Assembly: GCF_039542305.1 (NCBI RefSeq)
Contig: NZ_BAABHW010000005.1
Location: 1-64,000, forward strand
DNA: 64,000 nucleotides
Origin: Roseibacterium beibuensis
GTDB lineage: Bacteria > Pseudomonadota > Alphaproteobacteria > Rhodobacterales > Rhodobacteraceae
Reading direction: 5' to 3'
Positions 52,292-61,505 of the stretch are shown piece by piece; within the stretch, counting starts at the first letter, position 1, and the number at the start of each line of letters is the position of its first letter. The notes beneath the pieces are model-generated. The model saw only the letters and a list, made by a program, of their open reading frames with translations, was not told the origin of the DNA and ran no database searches. A program made the translations under genes and the position numbers.

Positions 52292-55054
52292 TCAACCGAG
52301 GGACCACCAGCCTTTTTTCTTGGGCTTGTCCGGCTGTTCCACCGCCTCGGGTTCCGGCTCGAGCTGCGGGTCCGGCTCGGGGTCGGCGGGGGGCTCGGCG
52401 GCCTCCTCCTCCGGCGCGGGGGCCTCGGCTGCTTCGGCCTCCACAGGCTCGGATGCCGTGTCATCCGCAGTGGCCGGGGCCTCGGTGTCCTCGGCGGGCG
52501 CTTCGGCGGCCTCCGCCTCGGCACTCTCTTTCGTCTTAGCCCGGCTGGAGCGGCGACGGCTGCGCTTGGGTTTTTCTTCCGGCGCCGCCTCCTCGGGCTG
52601 CGGGTCGGCAGGTTGTTCGGGCGCGCTATCGTCAGCCGTCACATCCTGGGCCTCGGTGCTCTCGGTCTGGACATTGGCCTCGGGGCTGTCGCCATCCTCC
52701 GCCTGACCGTTTTCGCCGTTGTCGTCGTTGTCGCCGTTTTCACCGGTCTCGCCGTTTTCACCATTGTCGCCGTTTTCACCGTTCGTCTTTGACTTGCGGC
52801 GACCGCGGCCACCGCGGCGGCGACGGCGCTTTTTCTTGGGCTGTTCATCGCCCTCGGCCTCCGGGCGATCCTGCGCCTCGGCGGTGTCTTCCTCGACCTC
52901 CTGGGCCTCGCCCTCGATCTCTTCCATCAGGGCGGCGTCCATCGAGACTACCGGGGCCACGGCCACGACCTTGCGGGTCGCGGTCTTGAACTTTTCGATC
53001 TTGAAATCGGGCGAGATCAGCGCGGTGTCCGCCTCAAGCCGGATGGCCATGCCGTAACGCGCCTCGATCGAGGCGATGTAGTCGCGCTTGTGGTTGATCA
53101 GGAAGTTCACGATGCCCACAGGCGCGGTCAGCAACACCTCGCGCGACCGGCCTCGCGTGCCCTCTTCCTCCAACTGGCGCAGGATCGACAGGGCAAGGCT
53201 GTCATCCGAGCGCTGGATGCCCGTTCCGTGGCAATGAGGGCAAGGCTGGGTCGTGGCCTCGATCATGCCGGGACGCAGGCGCTGGCGGCTCATTTCCAGC
53301 AGGCCGAAGCTCGAAATACGGCCCACCTGGATGCGGGCGCGGTCGGTTTTCAGCTTGTCCTTCAGGCGCTTCTCGACGGCGGTATTGTTGCGCCGCTCGT
53401 CCATGTCGATGAAGTCGATCACGATCAGACCGGCAAGGTCGCGCAGGCGCAACTGGCGTGCCACCTCTTCCGCAGCTTCCAGGTTGGTCTTGGTCGCGGT
53501 TTCCTCGATCGAGCCTTCCTTGGTGGCCCGGCCCGAGTTCACGTCGATCGCCACCAGCGCCTCGGTCACGCCGATCACGATGTAACCGCCCGATTTCAGC
53601 TGCACGACCGGGTTGAACATGTCGGCCAAGTAGCCCTCGACCTTGAACCGCGCAAACAGCGGCATCGGGTCGGTGTAATGCTTCACGTTCTTGGCGTGGG
53701 ACGGCATGATCATCTTCATGAAGTCCTTGGCCTGCCGGTACCCGGCATCGCCCTCGACCAGAACCTCGTCGATCTCGCGGCTGTAAAGGTCGCGGATCAC
53801 GCGGTGGATCAGGTTGCCCTCTTCGTAGATCGGGGCGGGCGCGACCGATTTCAGCGTCAGTTCGCGGACCTGTTCCCACTGCCGCTGAAGATATTCGTAA
53901 TCGCGCTTGATCTCGGCCTTGGTGCGCTTGGCGCCTGCGGTACGGATGATCAGGCCCGCGCCCTGCGGCACGTCCAGCGATTGCGCGGTTTCCTTGAGCT
54001 TCTTGCGGTCGGCGGCGTTGGTGATCTTGCGGCTGATGCCACCGCCACGGGCGGTGTTGGGCATCAGGACGCAGTAGCGGCCAGCCAGCGACAGGTAGGT
54101 GGTCAGCGCCGCGCCCTTGTTGCCGCGCTCTTCCTTGACGACCTGCACCAGCATGATCTGGCGCACCTTGACGACTTCCTGGATCTTGTATTTGCGCGGG
54201 CGCGGCTTGCGCACCGGGCGAATGTCTTCCTCGGTGTCGTCATCGGCGACGGTTTCGGCGTCGCCGTCGTCCTTGTCGTCGGCATCGCCTTCGTCATCGG
54301 ACTCATCGTCGTCCTCGGGCTCGGCATCCGCCTCGCCTTCGTCAGCGCCGCCCTCGTCGGAGCCGTTCTCCTCGTCCTCGCCGTTCCCGGCATCGGCGTC
54401 GGGGTCGATCTCTTCGGTGTCATCCGCGGGGGGGATGTAGACCTCGGGGCCGTTTTCGGCCTCGGCTTCGGGCGGCGTGCTTTCGTCGGAGGCCTCGGCT
54501 GCTTTCGCTTCATCCGCCGGGGCATCGTCGGCCTTTGCCGCGTCTTGCGAGAACCCTTCGACCGGGCCGTCTTTGGCGGCGTCTTCCGCCAGGTCGACCA
54601 CGTCCATGCCCGCAGGGCCGCTGGTCACCGCGTCGCTGTCGTTGCGCGCGGCCATCGTCTCGGACGAACTGCCCTCGCCCTCGGGTTTGTCGGCGCTTTT
54701 CTTGCGGCGCGACCGGCGGCGCTTGGGTTTCTGTTCTTCCTCGGCCTCGGCGGCCATCGCCTCGGCATCGGCGCGTTCCTCGGCCAACAGCGCTTCGCGG
54801 TCGGCGACGGGGATCTGGTAATAATCGGGATGAATTTCCGAGAAGGCGAGGAAGCCGTGGCGATTGCCGCCGTAATCAACAAAAGCGGCCTGAAGCGAGG
54901 GTTCGACCCGCGTGACCTTTGCCAGATAGATGTTGCCTGCCAGTTGCCGCTTGCTCAGCGACTCGAAATCGAATTCCTCGACCTTGTTTCCATCAACCAC
55001 GACAACCCGGGTTTCCTCGGGATGGGTGGCATCGATGAGCATCTTCTTTGCCAT
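52292..55054 (-). CDS. rne: Ribonuclease E
   Basis: Main endoribonuclease of mRNA decay and rRNA processing, 920 residues. S1 RNA-binding domain starts near residue 37 but is interrupted by about 200 acidic and basic residues (roughly 85-285) before resuming at RKYKIQEVVKVRQIMLVQVV. The DNase I-like catalytic region has ALVAIDVNSGRAT and LIVIDFIDMDE with the metal-binding Asp residues, and the zinc link CPHC near residue 605. The C-terminal third is disordered, with RRRRRRGGRGRR, Asn/Gly/Glu repeats and a Glu/Ala/Pro-rich scaffold ending GWWSLG. ATG 55052-55054 follows AAGGACATC. Confidence 0.96.
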   Translation of the reverse strand: MAKKMLIDATHPEETRVVVVDGNKVEEFDFESLSKRQLAGNIYLAKVTRVEPSLQAAFVDYGGNRHGFLAFSEIHPDYYQIPVADREALLAEERADAEAMAAEAEEEQKPKRRRSRRKKSADKPEGEGSSSETMAARNDSDAVTSGPAGMDVVDLAEDAAKDGPVEGFSQDAAKADDAPADEAKAAEASDESTPPEAEAENGPEVYIPPADDTEEIDPDADAGNGEDEENGSDEGGADEGEADAEPEDDDESDDEGDADDKDDGDAETVADDDTEEDIRPVRKPRPRKYKIQEVVKVRQIMLVQVVKEERGNKGAALTTYLSLAGRYCVLMPNTARGGGISRKITNAADRKKLKETAQSLDVPQGAGLIIRTAGAKRTKAEIKRDYEYLQRQWEQVRELTLKSVAPAPIYEEGNLIHRVIRDLYSREIDEVLVEGDAGYRQAKDFMKMIMPSHAKNVKHYTDPMPLFARFKVEGYLADMFNPVVQLKSGGYIVIGVTEALVAIDVNSGRATKEGSIEETATKTNLEAAEEVARQLRLRDLAGLIVIDFIDMDERRNNTAVEKRLKDKLKTDRARIQVGRISSFGLLEMSRQRLRPGMIEATTQPCPHCHGTGIQRSDDSLALSILRQLEEEGTRGRSREVLLTAPVGIVNFLINHKRDYIASIEARYGMAIRLEADTALISPDFKIEKFKTATRKVVAVAPVVSMDAALMEEIEGEAQEVEEDTAEAQDRPEAEGDEQPKKKRRRRRGGRGRRKSKTNGENGDNGENGETGENGDNDDNGENGQAEDGDSPEANVQTESTEAQDVTADDSAPEQPADPQPEEAAPEEKPKRSRRRSSRAKTKESAEAEAAEAPAEDTEAPATADDTASEPVEAEAAEAPAPEEEAAEPPADPEPDPQLEPEPEAVEQPDKPKKKGWWSLG
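52708..52783 (-). repeat. Short tandem repeat encoding Asn-Gly-Glu/Asp in RNase E
   Basis: About eight units of roughly 9 bases (variants of TTTTCGCCG, read on the plus strand) encode alternating NGE and NGD triplets in the disordered tail of RNase E. A site prone to slippage, so its length likely varies between strains. Confidence 0.75.
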
Positions 55055-55533
55055 GATGTCCTTGCTCGCAGCCCGACCGGCGGTCGCCCTGGGGGTGCCG
55101 CCGCGGAAAGACTGCGTTGTTCTGAGGGGGCGATGGGGCGCCGGAGAGGGCCGGGGCAAACCGCCCCGGTCCATTGTCCGATATGTGCGTCGCGCCGTTG
55201 CATCGCGTCCGTGACTCCGGCGTGCGGGCCACGGCCCGTCCGCCAATTCAAGCCCCCGCGAGGAGCAGGGGGCGGTTCCAAAGGGCCAGAGGGCGGTATC
55301 GCGCTTTGACCCGAGTGACCTGCTGCCCCCCGAACGCGGCGGGGTTTTGTGTCGCGGCGTCGGACGGGTGCAGAGAAACTGTTTCGCCGGTCGCCTTTGC
55401 GACCGTACGTTCACATTAGGGGATGAAATGCGGCAATGACAATGGAGAAACGTGCAGTTGGTGCATGAATGCACGTGTCAATTGCGGGCCGCCGCATCCC
55501 TGCCCGGCCCGCATCCGCCGCATTCAAAGGCGA
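55055..55533 (-). promoter_or_regulatory. Long rne leader with hairpin, palindrome and candidate promoters; no gene seen
   Basis: About 480 bases upstream of rne contain no recognisable gene. On the minus strand TTGTCA (55437-55442) and TAATGT (55413-55418), 18 bases apart, could be a promoter, and TTGACA lies at 55476-55481. Between and before these is the inverted repeat GTGCAT-GA-ATGCAC (55461-55474), perhaps an operator. Inside the likely transcript is a perfect 7-bp hairpin CGGTCGC/GCGACCG with a 4-base loop (55388-55405). In E. coli the rne leader folds to let RNase E cut its own mRNA; a similar role is inferred here. Confidence 0.5.
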
Positions 55534-56850
55534 TCAGAGATAGTCGGACCGGCTCAACCCGTACTTCGCCATTTTTTCGTTCAGCGTCCGGCGCGGCAGG
55601 CACAACTCTTCCATCACCGCCGCGATGGAGCCCTTGTGACGCCGCATCGTGTTGTCGATCAGCATGCGCTCGAAGGCTTCGACATACTCTTTCAGAGGCT
55701 TGCCCTCGGTCGAGATGGTGGGGCCCGTCGCCTCGTTATCGGCCATCAGAAGGGACGTGATCGAGCCCGACCCACGCCGGTTCTGCAAGACGGCGCGCTC
55801 GGCGATGTTCACCAGTTGCCGCACATTGCCCGGCCAGGGCGCTTGCAGCAGTTGCGCGGCCTCCTGCGCGGTGACTTGCGGCGCGTCGCATCCGTATTCC
55901 TCGGCGAATTGCTCGGACATGCGGTTGAAAAGCGTCAGGATATCCTCGCCACGGGCGCGCAGCGGCGGGCACAGGATCGTCATCGCCGACAGCCGGAAGA
56001 ACAGGTCGGGGCGCAGCACGTCTTCGAGCGTCTGGCCCTGCGCATGCTGGTTGCAGATCGCGATGATGCGGGTTTGCGGCGGGGTTTCCTGATCGTTGAT
56101 GAAGGTCAGCAGCCGCGATTGCAGCGCGTTGGGCAGCGCCTCGATATCCTCGAGGCAGAGCGTGCCGCCCCGCGCCTCTTCGACCAGCGGCAGCGCATCG
56201 TCAGGCGCCGGACCGAACAGACGCGCGCCCAGTTCCTCCTCGCCGAAGGCCGAGCAGGAGACATTCACGAATTTCTTGGTCGCGCGCGGCCCCACGGCAT
56301 GCAGGGCATGGGCCACCAGCGTCTTGCCGGTGCCGGTCTCGCCATCGATCAGAACATGGCTGTCGGCCTGACCGAGGTCGAGGATATCCTCGCGCAGGCG
56401 CTCCATCTCGGGCGAAGAGCCGATGAGCTTTTTCATCAGCACCTTGCCGTCGCTGAGTTCGCGCCGCAGCGCCCGGTTGTCCAGCGTCAGGCGGCGCTGG
56501 TTGCTGGCGCGCTTGGCCAGGTCGGTCATCCGGTCGGGGTTGAACGGCTTTTCGAGGAAGTCATAGGCGCCGATCCGCATCGCCTCGACCGCCATGGGCA
56601 CATCGCCATGGCCGGTGATCAGGATCACCGGCAAACCGCTGTCCTGCGCCATGAGCCGTTTCAGCAGCGTCACCCCATCCATGCCCGGCATCTTCACATC
56701 CGTCACGACCACGCCGGGAAAATCCGGGCCGATCGCCTTCAGCGCATCCTCGCCCGAGGCATAGGTCTCGGTTTCGAAACCCGAGAGCGCCAGCCACTGG
56801 CTGATCGATTGGCGCATGTCCTGCTCGTCATCCACGATCGCAATCTTCAT
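55534..56850 (-). CDS. dctD: NtrC-family response regulator, DctD type, lacking the GAFTGA motif
   Basis: A 438-residue response regulator: receiver domain (1-120, phospho-acceptor Asp51 in VVVTDVKMPG), AAA+ domain (about 135-365) with Walker A GETGTGKT and a Walker B variant GGTLCLEDIEALP, and a C-terminal helix-turn-helix (GSIAAVMEELCLPRRTLNEK). The loop that normally holds GAFTGA, which contacts sigma54, reads LFGPAPDDALPLVEEARGG and is shortened. It therefore probably does not activate sigma54 promoters, as known for Rhodobacter capsulatus NtrC. Starts 22 bases after dctB ends; the two form an operon. Confidence 0.85.
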   Translation of the reverse strand: MKIAIVDDEQDMRQSISQWLALSGFETETYASGEDALKAIGPDFPGVVVTDVKMPGMDGVTLLKRLMAQDSGLPVILITGHGDVPMAVEAMRIGAYDFLEKPFNPDRMTDLAKRASNQRRLTLDNRALRRELSDGKVLMKKLIGSSPEMERLREDILDLGQADSHVLIDGETGTGKTLVAHALHAVGPRATKKFVNVSCSAFGEEELGARLFGPAPDDALPLVEEARGGTLCLEDIEALPNALQSRLLTFINDQETPPQTRIIAICNQHAQGQTLEDVLRPDLFFRLSAMTILCPPLRARGEDILTLFNRMSEQFAEEYGCDAPQVTAQEAAQLLQAPWPGNVRQLVNIAERAVLQNRRGSGSITSLLMADNEATGPTISTEGKPLKEYVEAFERMLIDNTMRRHKGSIAAVMEELCLPRRTLNEKMAKYGLSRSDYL

Positions 56851-56872
56851 CGCGGGCATCCTTTCTTGTCAT

Positions 56873-58657
56873 TCATTGCGCGGCCTCCAACCCATCGTCG
56901 TCGGCATCGCGGTCGCCCAGGCGTGGCAAGCGCACCTCGAACACCGCGCCACCGCCCGCGCCGTTGCGCGCGGTCAACCGGCCGCCGAGGTCGGACACGA
57001 TGCCGGAGGAAATGGCAAGACCCAGCCCCACGCCCTCGCCCGGCTTCTTGGTCGTGAAGAAGGGTTCGAACAGGGACTCGAGATCGTCGATCCCGTCACC
57101 CGAGTCGCGCACCGTCAGCACGGCCTCTTCCCCTTCCACGATCATCAGGTCCAGTTCCCGTCGCGCACTGTCCTTCATCGCGTCGAGCGCGTTGCGCAAC
57201 AGGTTGATGATGACCTGCTCAAGGCGCAGGCGATCGGCCAGAACCATGACCGGACGGCGCGGCACGCTTTGCGTGATCTCCACCGCCGTGGTGCGCAGTT
57301 GCGGCTCCATCATGGTCATCGCACCTTTCAGCGCATCCCGCAAATCAACGGGTTCCAGCGCATCGCCGCCCTTGCGGGCGTAGGATTTGAGTTGCCGGGT
57401 GATGGCCCCCATCCGCTCGATCAGGTCGTCGATGCGCTGGAAGGACGAGGCGGCCTCGTCCACGCGGCGGCGCTGCAACAACAGACGCGCCCCGGCGAGG
57501 TAGGTTTTCATCGCGGCCAGCGGCTGGTTCAACTCGTGGCTGACGGCCGCCGACATCTCGCCCAAAGCGGCGAGTTTCTGGCTTTGCGCAAGGCTTTGCT
57601 CGGCCTCTTCGAGGGTCCGTTCGACCCGCTGCCGCTCGGCGATTTCCCGCTGTAGACGGGTGTTCAGGCGGCGAAGCTCCGCCGACTCGCGCTGCAGGAC
57701 AACTGACTGCAACCGCGCCCGGCGGCTCAACACATAGAACGCGCCCGCAAGCAGCAGGGCGAATCCCATGATCTCGAGCGCGAGGACACCGTTCACCCGC
57801 TCCCGTACCGAGGCGTAGGCGGTGTAGCTGACGATCCGCCAGCCACGAAATGGAATGCGGCTTTCCAGCCGGATGGTTTCATTGCCGAAGAAATACGGCC
57901 CCGGATCGCCGAACGCCCAGTTTCCCGTCGCCTCCAGCGCGCGCTGGATCGCGGTGGGCGCGGGTTGCCGCTCCAGCGCCTCGGCCTCGGTCAGGCTGCG
58001 CCAGCGCGGCTCGGTCGACAGGATGATCTGGCCGGTGCTGCTGGTCAGGAAGACCGCCTCGGACGTGCCCCGCCAGCGATCGACGACACGGGCAAGATCG
58101 ACCTCGACAAGGATCACACCCAGCAGACGGTTATTCGCCTCGACCCGGCGCGAGAAGGTGAACCCAAAGGCGCCCACGTCACTTTCGGAGATGTTGAACA
58201 CCGTGTCGGAGGAGCGCACGGCCTCAACGAAATAGGGTTGGTTGGCGCGCAACTCGGACAGGTGGGCGCGGTTGGTGGCGGCCACCACCCGCCCCTCGCG
58301 GCTCAGCAGCGTCAGCGAGGCCGCGTCGATCTCGTCCACATAGTCGATCAGGTGGGCCGAGGTGCTGGAAAAATCGTTCTGCTCCAGCGACCGGATCAAC
58401 ACCGGGTCCCGCGACAGCAGGAGTGGCACGACCGAGTTGCGCTGCACTTCGGACAGGATGTTGCCGGAATAAAGCGCAAGGCGCAGTTCGGCCCGGTTGC
58501 GCGTCGTTTCGGTGAACCGCTCGGTCAGAAGGATGTTCGAAATCCACACCACCGCCACGGCCAGCGCGAGGAACACCAACATGACAAGGCGTGTCACCCA
58601 AGGGCGGCCCAGCCGGGGAACACGGCTGGCGGAAGCGGAGGTCTCGGTGACGCTCAT
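56873..58657 (-). CDS. dctB: Sensor histidine kinase, DctB type
   Basis: A 594-residue membrane kinase. Two membrane segments (about 22-45 and 295-315) enclose a periplasmic double-PAS-like sensor domain. A coiled coil leads to the HisKA domain with His374 in AVSHELNQPLAAMKT and the HATPase domain with NLLRNALDAM, VRDSGDGI, FEPFFTTKKPGEGVGLGLAIS. DctB senses C4-dicarboxylates in rhizobia; the ligand here is inferred. No DctPQM transporter is adjacent. No clear ribosome site before the ATG. Confidence 0.9.
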   Translation of the reverse strand: MSVTETSASASRVPRLGRPWVTRLVMLVFLALAVAVVWISNILLTERFTETTRNRAELRLALYSGNILSEVQRNSVVPLLLSRDPVLIRSLEQNDFSSTSAHLIDYVDEIDAASLTLLSREGRVVAATNRAHLSELRANQPYFVEAVRSSDTVFNISESDVGAFGFTFSRRVEANNRLLGVILVEVDLARVVDRWRGTSEAVFLTSSTGQIILSTEPRWRSLTEAEALERQPAPTAIQRALEATGNWAFGDPGPYFFGNETIRLESRIPFRGWRIVSYTAYASVRERVNGVLALEIMGFALLLAGAFYVLSRRARLQSVVLQRESAELRRLNTRLQREIAERQRVERTLEEAEQSLAQSQKLAALGEMSAAVSHELNQPLAAMKTYLAGARLLLQRRRVDEAASSFQRIDDLIERMGAITRQLKSYARKGGDALEPVDLRDALKGAMTMMEPQLRTTAVEITQSVPRRPVMVLADRLRLEQVIINLLRNALDAMKDSARRELDLMIVEGEEAVLTVRDSGDGIDDLESLFEPFFTTKKPGEGVGLGLAISSGIVSDLGGRLTARNGAGGGAVFEVRLPRLGDRDADDDGLEAAQ

Positions 58658-58728
58658 GGAGAGAGGTTACGCCTTTGGGGCCTCGGCGCTCAAGCCTCGC
58701 CTGATAACTTGCCGTGATCCGGCGAAAA

Positions 58729-59397
58729 TCACGCGCTGACCAGCGCCTCGGCAAGGCTTGCGAACAGGGGCGCGCCATCGGTGCCGCCATGGGCCTCGTC
58801 CACCACGCGCTCGGGATGCGGCATGAGGCCAAGAACCCGGCGATTCTCCGACAAGACACCGGCGATATGCGCGACCGAACCGTTGGGGTTCCCCTCGTAG
58901 GCAAAGGCGATGCGATCCTCGCCCTGCAAACGGGCAAGCCCGTCCTCGTCGATCTGGTAATTGCCGTCGTGATGCGCGACCGGGATCACGATCTCCTGCC
59001 CCGGCTTGTAGGCGCTGGTGAAGGGGCTGTCGGTGGTCTCGACCGTCAGGGCCTGCATCTTGCAAGTGAACTTGAGCCCCGCATTGCGCATCAGCACACC
59101 CGGCAGCAGGCGCGTTTCACACAGCACCTGGAAGCCGTTACAGATGCCCAGAACATGCCCGCCCCGCGCGGCAAAGCCTGCCACGGCGCGCATGATCGGC
59201 GATTGCGCGGCGATGGCGCCGCAGCGCAGGTAATCGCCATAGGAAAACCCGCCCGGCACCCCCACCACGTCGAGGCGTTCGGGAAGCTCCGTATCCTTGT
59301 GCCAGACCATGTGTGTTTCAAACCCCGCCCGCTGGAAGGCCACGGCAAGGTCGCGGTCGCAGTTGGAGCCGGGAAAGACGAGAACGGCGGCACGCAT
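58729..59397 (-). CDS. purQ: Phosphoribosylformylglycinamidine synthase subunit PurQ
   Basis: Glutamine amidotransferase subunit of FGAM synthase, step 4 of purine synthesis. The 222-residue protein begins RAAVLVFPGSNCDRDLA and has the nucleophile elbow VLGICNGFQVLCE with its catalytic Cys, and the His/Glu pair in LMPHPERVVDEAHGG. AGGAG precedes ATG 59395-59397. It works with PurS, encoded two genes upstream, and PurL, not in the window. An alcohol dehydrogenase gene separates it from purS. Confidence 0.97.
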   Translation of the reverse strand: MRAAVLVFPGSNCDRDLAVAFQRAGFETHMVWHKDTELPERLDVVGVPGGFSYGDYLRCGAIAAQSPIMRAVAGFAARGGHVLGICNGFQVLCETRLLPGVLMRNAGLKFTCKMQALTVETTDSPFTSAYKPGQEIVIPVAHHDGNYQIDEDGLARLQGEDRIAFAYEGNPNGSVAHIAGVLSENRRVLGLMPHPERVVDEAHGGTDGAPLFASLAEALVSA

Positions 59398-59412
59398 GGG
59401 CGAAACTCCTGG

Positions 59413-60453
59413 TCAGGCGGTGAAATCGGTGATGACGGCCACGCCCGGGGGCGCGGCGCGGTCGAAAAGCTCAAGCTCGGCGGTCGCGTCCGACAGCGCC
59501 ACGCGGCGCGCGATCATGGGCGAAAGGTCCAGATCCGTGGCCGTGATGAAATCGAGCAGCGAGGGGTAGCGATGCGCGGGCATGCCACGCGTGCCATAGA
59601 TGGCAAGCTGGCCGGAATAAACGGCATCCCATGGCAGCTCCATGCGCAGATGCTCACCCGCCGGCATTCCCACCTGCACCATGCGGCCCAGTTTCCGGCA
59701 GGATTTCAACGCGTTCTCGGTCGTCGTTGTGAAACCCAGCGCCTCGACGGACAGGTGCACGCCGCCGCCGGTGGCCTCGCGCATGGCCCCCGCCGGGTCG
59801 TCGCCGCGGGCGTCGATCAGCACTTCGGCGCCGAGCGCCTTGGCCTGCTCCAGCTTTTCGGGCACCACGTCGGCCACCGCCACGCGCGCGCCCATGGCGC
59901 GGCCCAGCATCAGCGCGGCGATGCCGACACCGCCGCCGCCCCAGACGCCAAGCCATTCGCCGGGCTTGAGCGCCGCACGGCCCGTCAGCGCGTGCCATGC
60001 CGTCGTCACCCGGCAGCCAAGAGCCGCGGCCAGCGCCGGGTCCATTCCGTCGGGCAGGCGCGTGAGGTTGGCATCGGCATGGGCGACCGCGACACGCTCG
60101 GCAAAGGCCCCGTCACAGGTGAAGCCGGGCAGCACTTGCGTCGAACAGATCGTCTGATGCCCCGATTGGCAGTCGGGACAGGTGCCACAGGCGAGGATGA
60201 AGGGCGCGATCACCCGGTCGCCCAGGCGCCAGTTGCGCGTCTCGGGGCCGGTCTCGACCACCACGCCGCAATATTCATGGCCGGGGATATGGGGCAGATC
60301 GACCGGGTCGCCACCGGTCCAGACATGCCAGTCGGACCGGCAGACGCCGCAAGCCAGCACCTCCAGCACCACCCCGTCACGCGGGCAGGCCGGGTCGGGC
60401 GCGGTGCCGATCTCCAGCGGCTGGCGCCAGCCGGTCAGCCGCGCCGCCCGCAT
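59413..60453 (-). CDS. Zinc-dependent medium-chain alcohol dehydrogenase
   Basis: A 346-residue MDR enzyme. Catalytic zinc ligands are in CGVCRSDWH and GHEYCG, the four structural zinc cysteines in CGTCPDCQSGHQTIC, and the NAD(P) fold in GVWGGGGVGIAALMLG. Substrate unknown. Its ATG shares one base with the purS stop (TGATG), so it is translated from the pur mRNA, and purQ starts 16 bases after its end. This is unusual for an unrelated redox enzyme. GGAG stands upstream. Confidence 0.92.
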   Translation of the reverse strand: MRAARLTGWRQPLEIGTAPDPACPRDGVVLEVLACGVCRSDWHVWTGGDPVDLPHIPGHEYCGVVVETGPETRNWRLGDRVIAPFILACGTCPDCQSGHQTICSTQVLPGFTCDGAFAERVAVAHADANLTRLPDGMDPALAAALGCRVTTAWHALTGRAALKPGEWLGVWGGGGVGIAALMLGRAMGARVAVADVVPEKLEQAKALGAEVLIDARGDDPAGAMREATGGGVHLSVEALGFTTTTENALKSCRKLGRMVQVGMPAGEHLRMELPWDAVYSGQLAIYGTRGMPAHRYPSLLDFITATDLDLSPMIARRVALSDATAELELFDRAAPPGVAVITDFTA

Positions 60454-60683
60454 CAGGCGATCTCCACCCGGTAGCTTTCGATGACGGTGTTCGCCAGCAG
60501 CTTCTCGCACATCTCGGTGACTTGCGCCTCGGTCGTGCCGGGGGCGAGGTCCAGTTCGATCACCTTGCCCTGGCGCACGCCCTCGACCCCGTCGAACCCC
60601 ATGGAGCCGAGCGCGGATTTCACCGCCTCACCCTGCGGATCCAGAACACCGGGTTTCAACATCACGGTCACGGTGGCCTTCAT
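60453..60683 (-). CDS. purS: Phosphoribosylformylglycinamidine synthase subunit PurS
   Basis: A 76-residue small subunit that bridges PurQ and PurL in FGAM synthase. The sequence MKATVTVMLKPGVLDPQGEA, the middle VRQGKVIELDL and the end NTVIESYRVEI are typical. GAAGGGG precedes the ATG. Follows purC by 60 bases and overlaps the dehydrogenase by one base. Confidence 0.96.
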   Translation of the reverse strand: MKATVTVMLKPGVLDPQGEAVKSALGSMGFDGVEGVRQGKVIELDLAPGTTEAQVTEMCEKLLANTVIESYRVEIA

Positions 60684-60743
60684 CGCCCTGCCCCTTCGTC
60701 TTTCCTAATATGCGCAGCACCCGGCCCATGGCCGGGCATGTCG

Positions 60744-61505
60744 TCAGTTGATCAGTGTCGGCTTGGTCGGTCCGGGCTCGCGCTGCGGCATCACGCCGAG
60801 CCTGCGCGCCACCTCGGTATAGGCATCGGCCAGATCGCCGAGGTCGCGGCGGAACACGTCCTTGTCCAGCTTCTGCCCGGTCTCGATATCCCACAGGCGG
60901 CAGCTGTCGGGGCTGATCTCGTCGGCCACGATCAGGCGCATGTAGTCGCCGTCCCAGATGCGGCCGATCTCGATCTTGAAATCGACCAGCTTGATGCCGA
61001 CGCCCAGGAACAGGCCCGACAGGAAATCGTTCACCCGCAGACCAAGCGACACCATGTCGTCGAGATCCTGCTGCGTGGCCCAGCCGAAGGCGAGGATATG
61101 TTCCTCGGCCACCAGCGGATCGCCCAGCGCATCGTCCTTGAAGTAGAACTCGATGATCGGGCGCGGCAGCGGCGTGCCCTCCTCGATCCCGAGGCGCTTG
61201 GCGATGGACCCGGCGGCGACGTTGCGCACGACCACTTCCAGCGGAATGATCTCGACCGCGCGGATCAGCTGCTCGCGCATGTTGATGCGCTTGATGAAAT
61301 GCGTCGGCACGCCGATGGTGTTCAACCCGGTCATGAAGAACTCGCTCAACCGGTTGTTCAGCACGCCCTTGCCCTCGACCGTCGCGCGCTTTTCAGCGTT
61401 GAACGCGGTGGCGTCGTCCTTGAAATACTGCACCAGCGTGCCGGGCTCGGGCCCTTCGTAAAGGATCTTGGCCTTGCCTTCGTAGACCTTCTTGCGCCGT
61501 GCCAT
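60744..61505 (-). CDS. purC: SAICAR synthetase
   Basis: Joins aspartate to CAIR in purine synthesis. The 253-residue protein opens KKVYEGKAKILYEG, contains KGVLNNRLSEFFM, VVVRNVAAGSIAKRLG and ADEISPDSCRLWD, all family hallmarks. ATG 61503-61505 follows GGGAG. First gene of the purC-purS-adh-purQ operon; divergent from the ATPase zeta-subunit gene, sharing 183 bases of upstream DNA. Confidence 0.97.
   Translation of the reverse strand: MARRKKVYEGKAKILYEGPEPGTLVQYFKDDATAFNAEKRATVEGKGVLNNRLSEFFMTGLNTIGVPTHFIKRINMREQLIRAVEIIPLEVVVRNVAAGSIAKRLGIEEGTPLPRPIIEFYFKDDALGDPLVAEEHILAFGWATQQDLDDMVSLGLRVNDFLSGLFLGVGIKLVDFKIEIGRIWDGDYMRLIVADEISPDSCRLWDIETGQKLDKDVFRRDLGDLADAYTEVARRLGVMPQREPGPTKPTLIN

Noticed and set aside
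52257..52706. 149-codon plus-strand Ser/Ala/Gly-rich frame inside the rne end
   Set aside because: Complement of the Glu/Ala/Pro-rich RNase E tail; low complexity is inherited from that.
55534..56850. Sigma54-dependent activator
   Set aside because: The overall family fits, but the GAFTGA loop required for sigma54 contact is missing.
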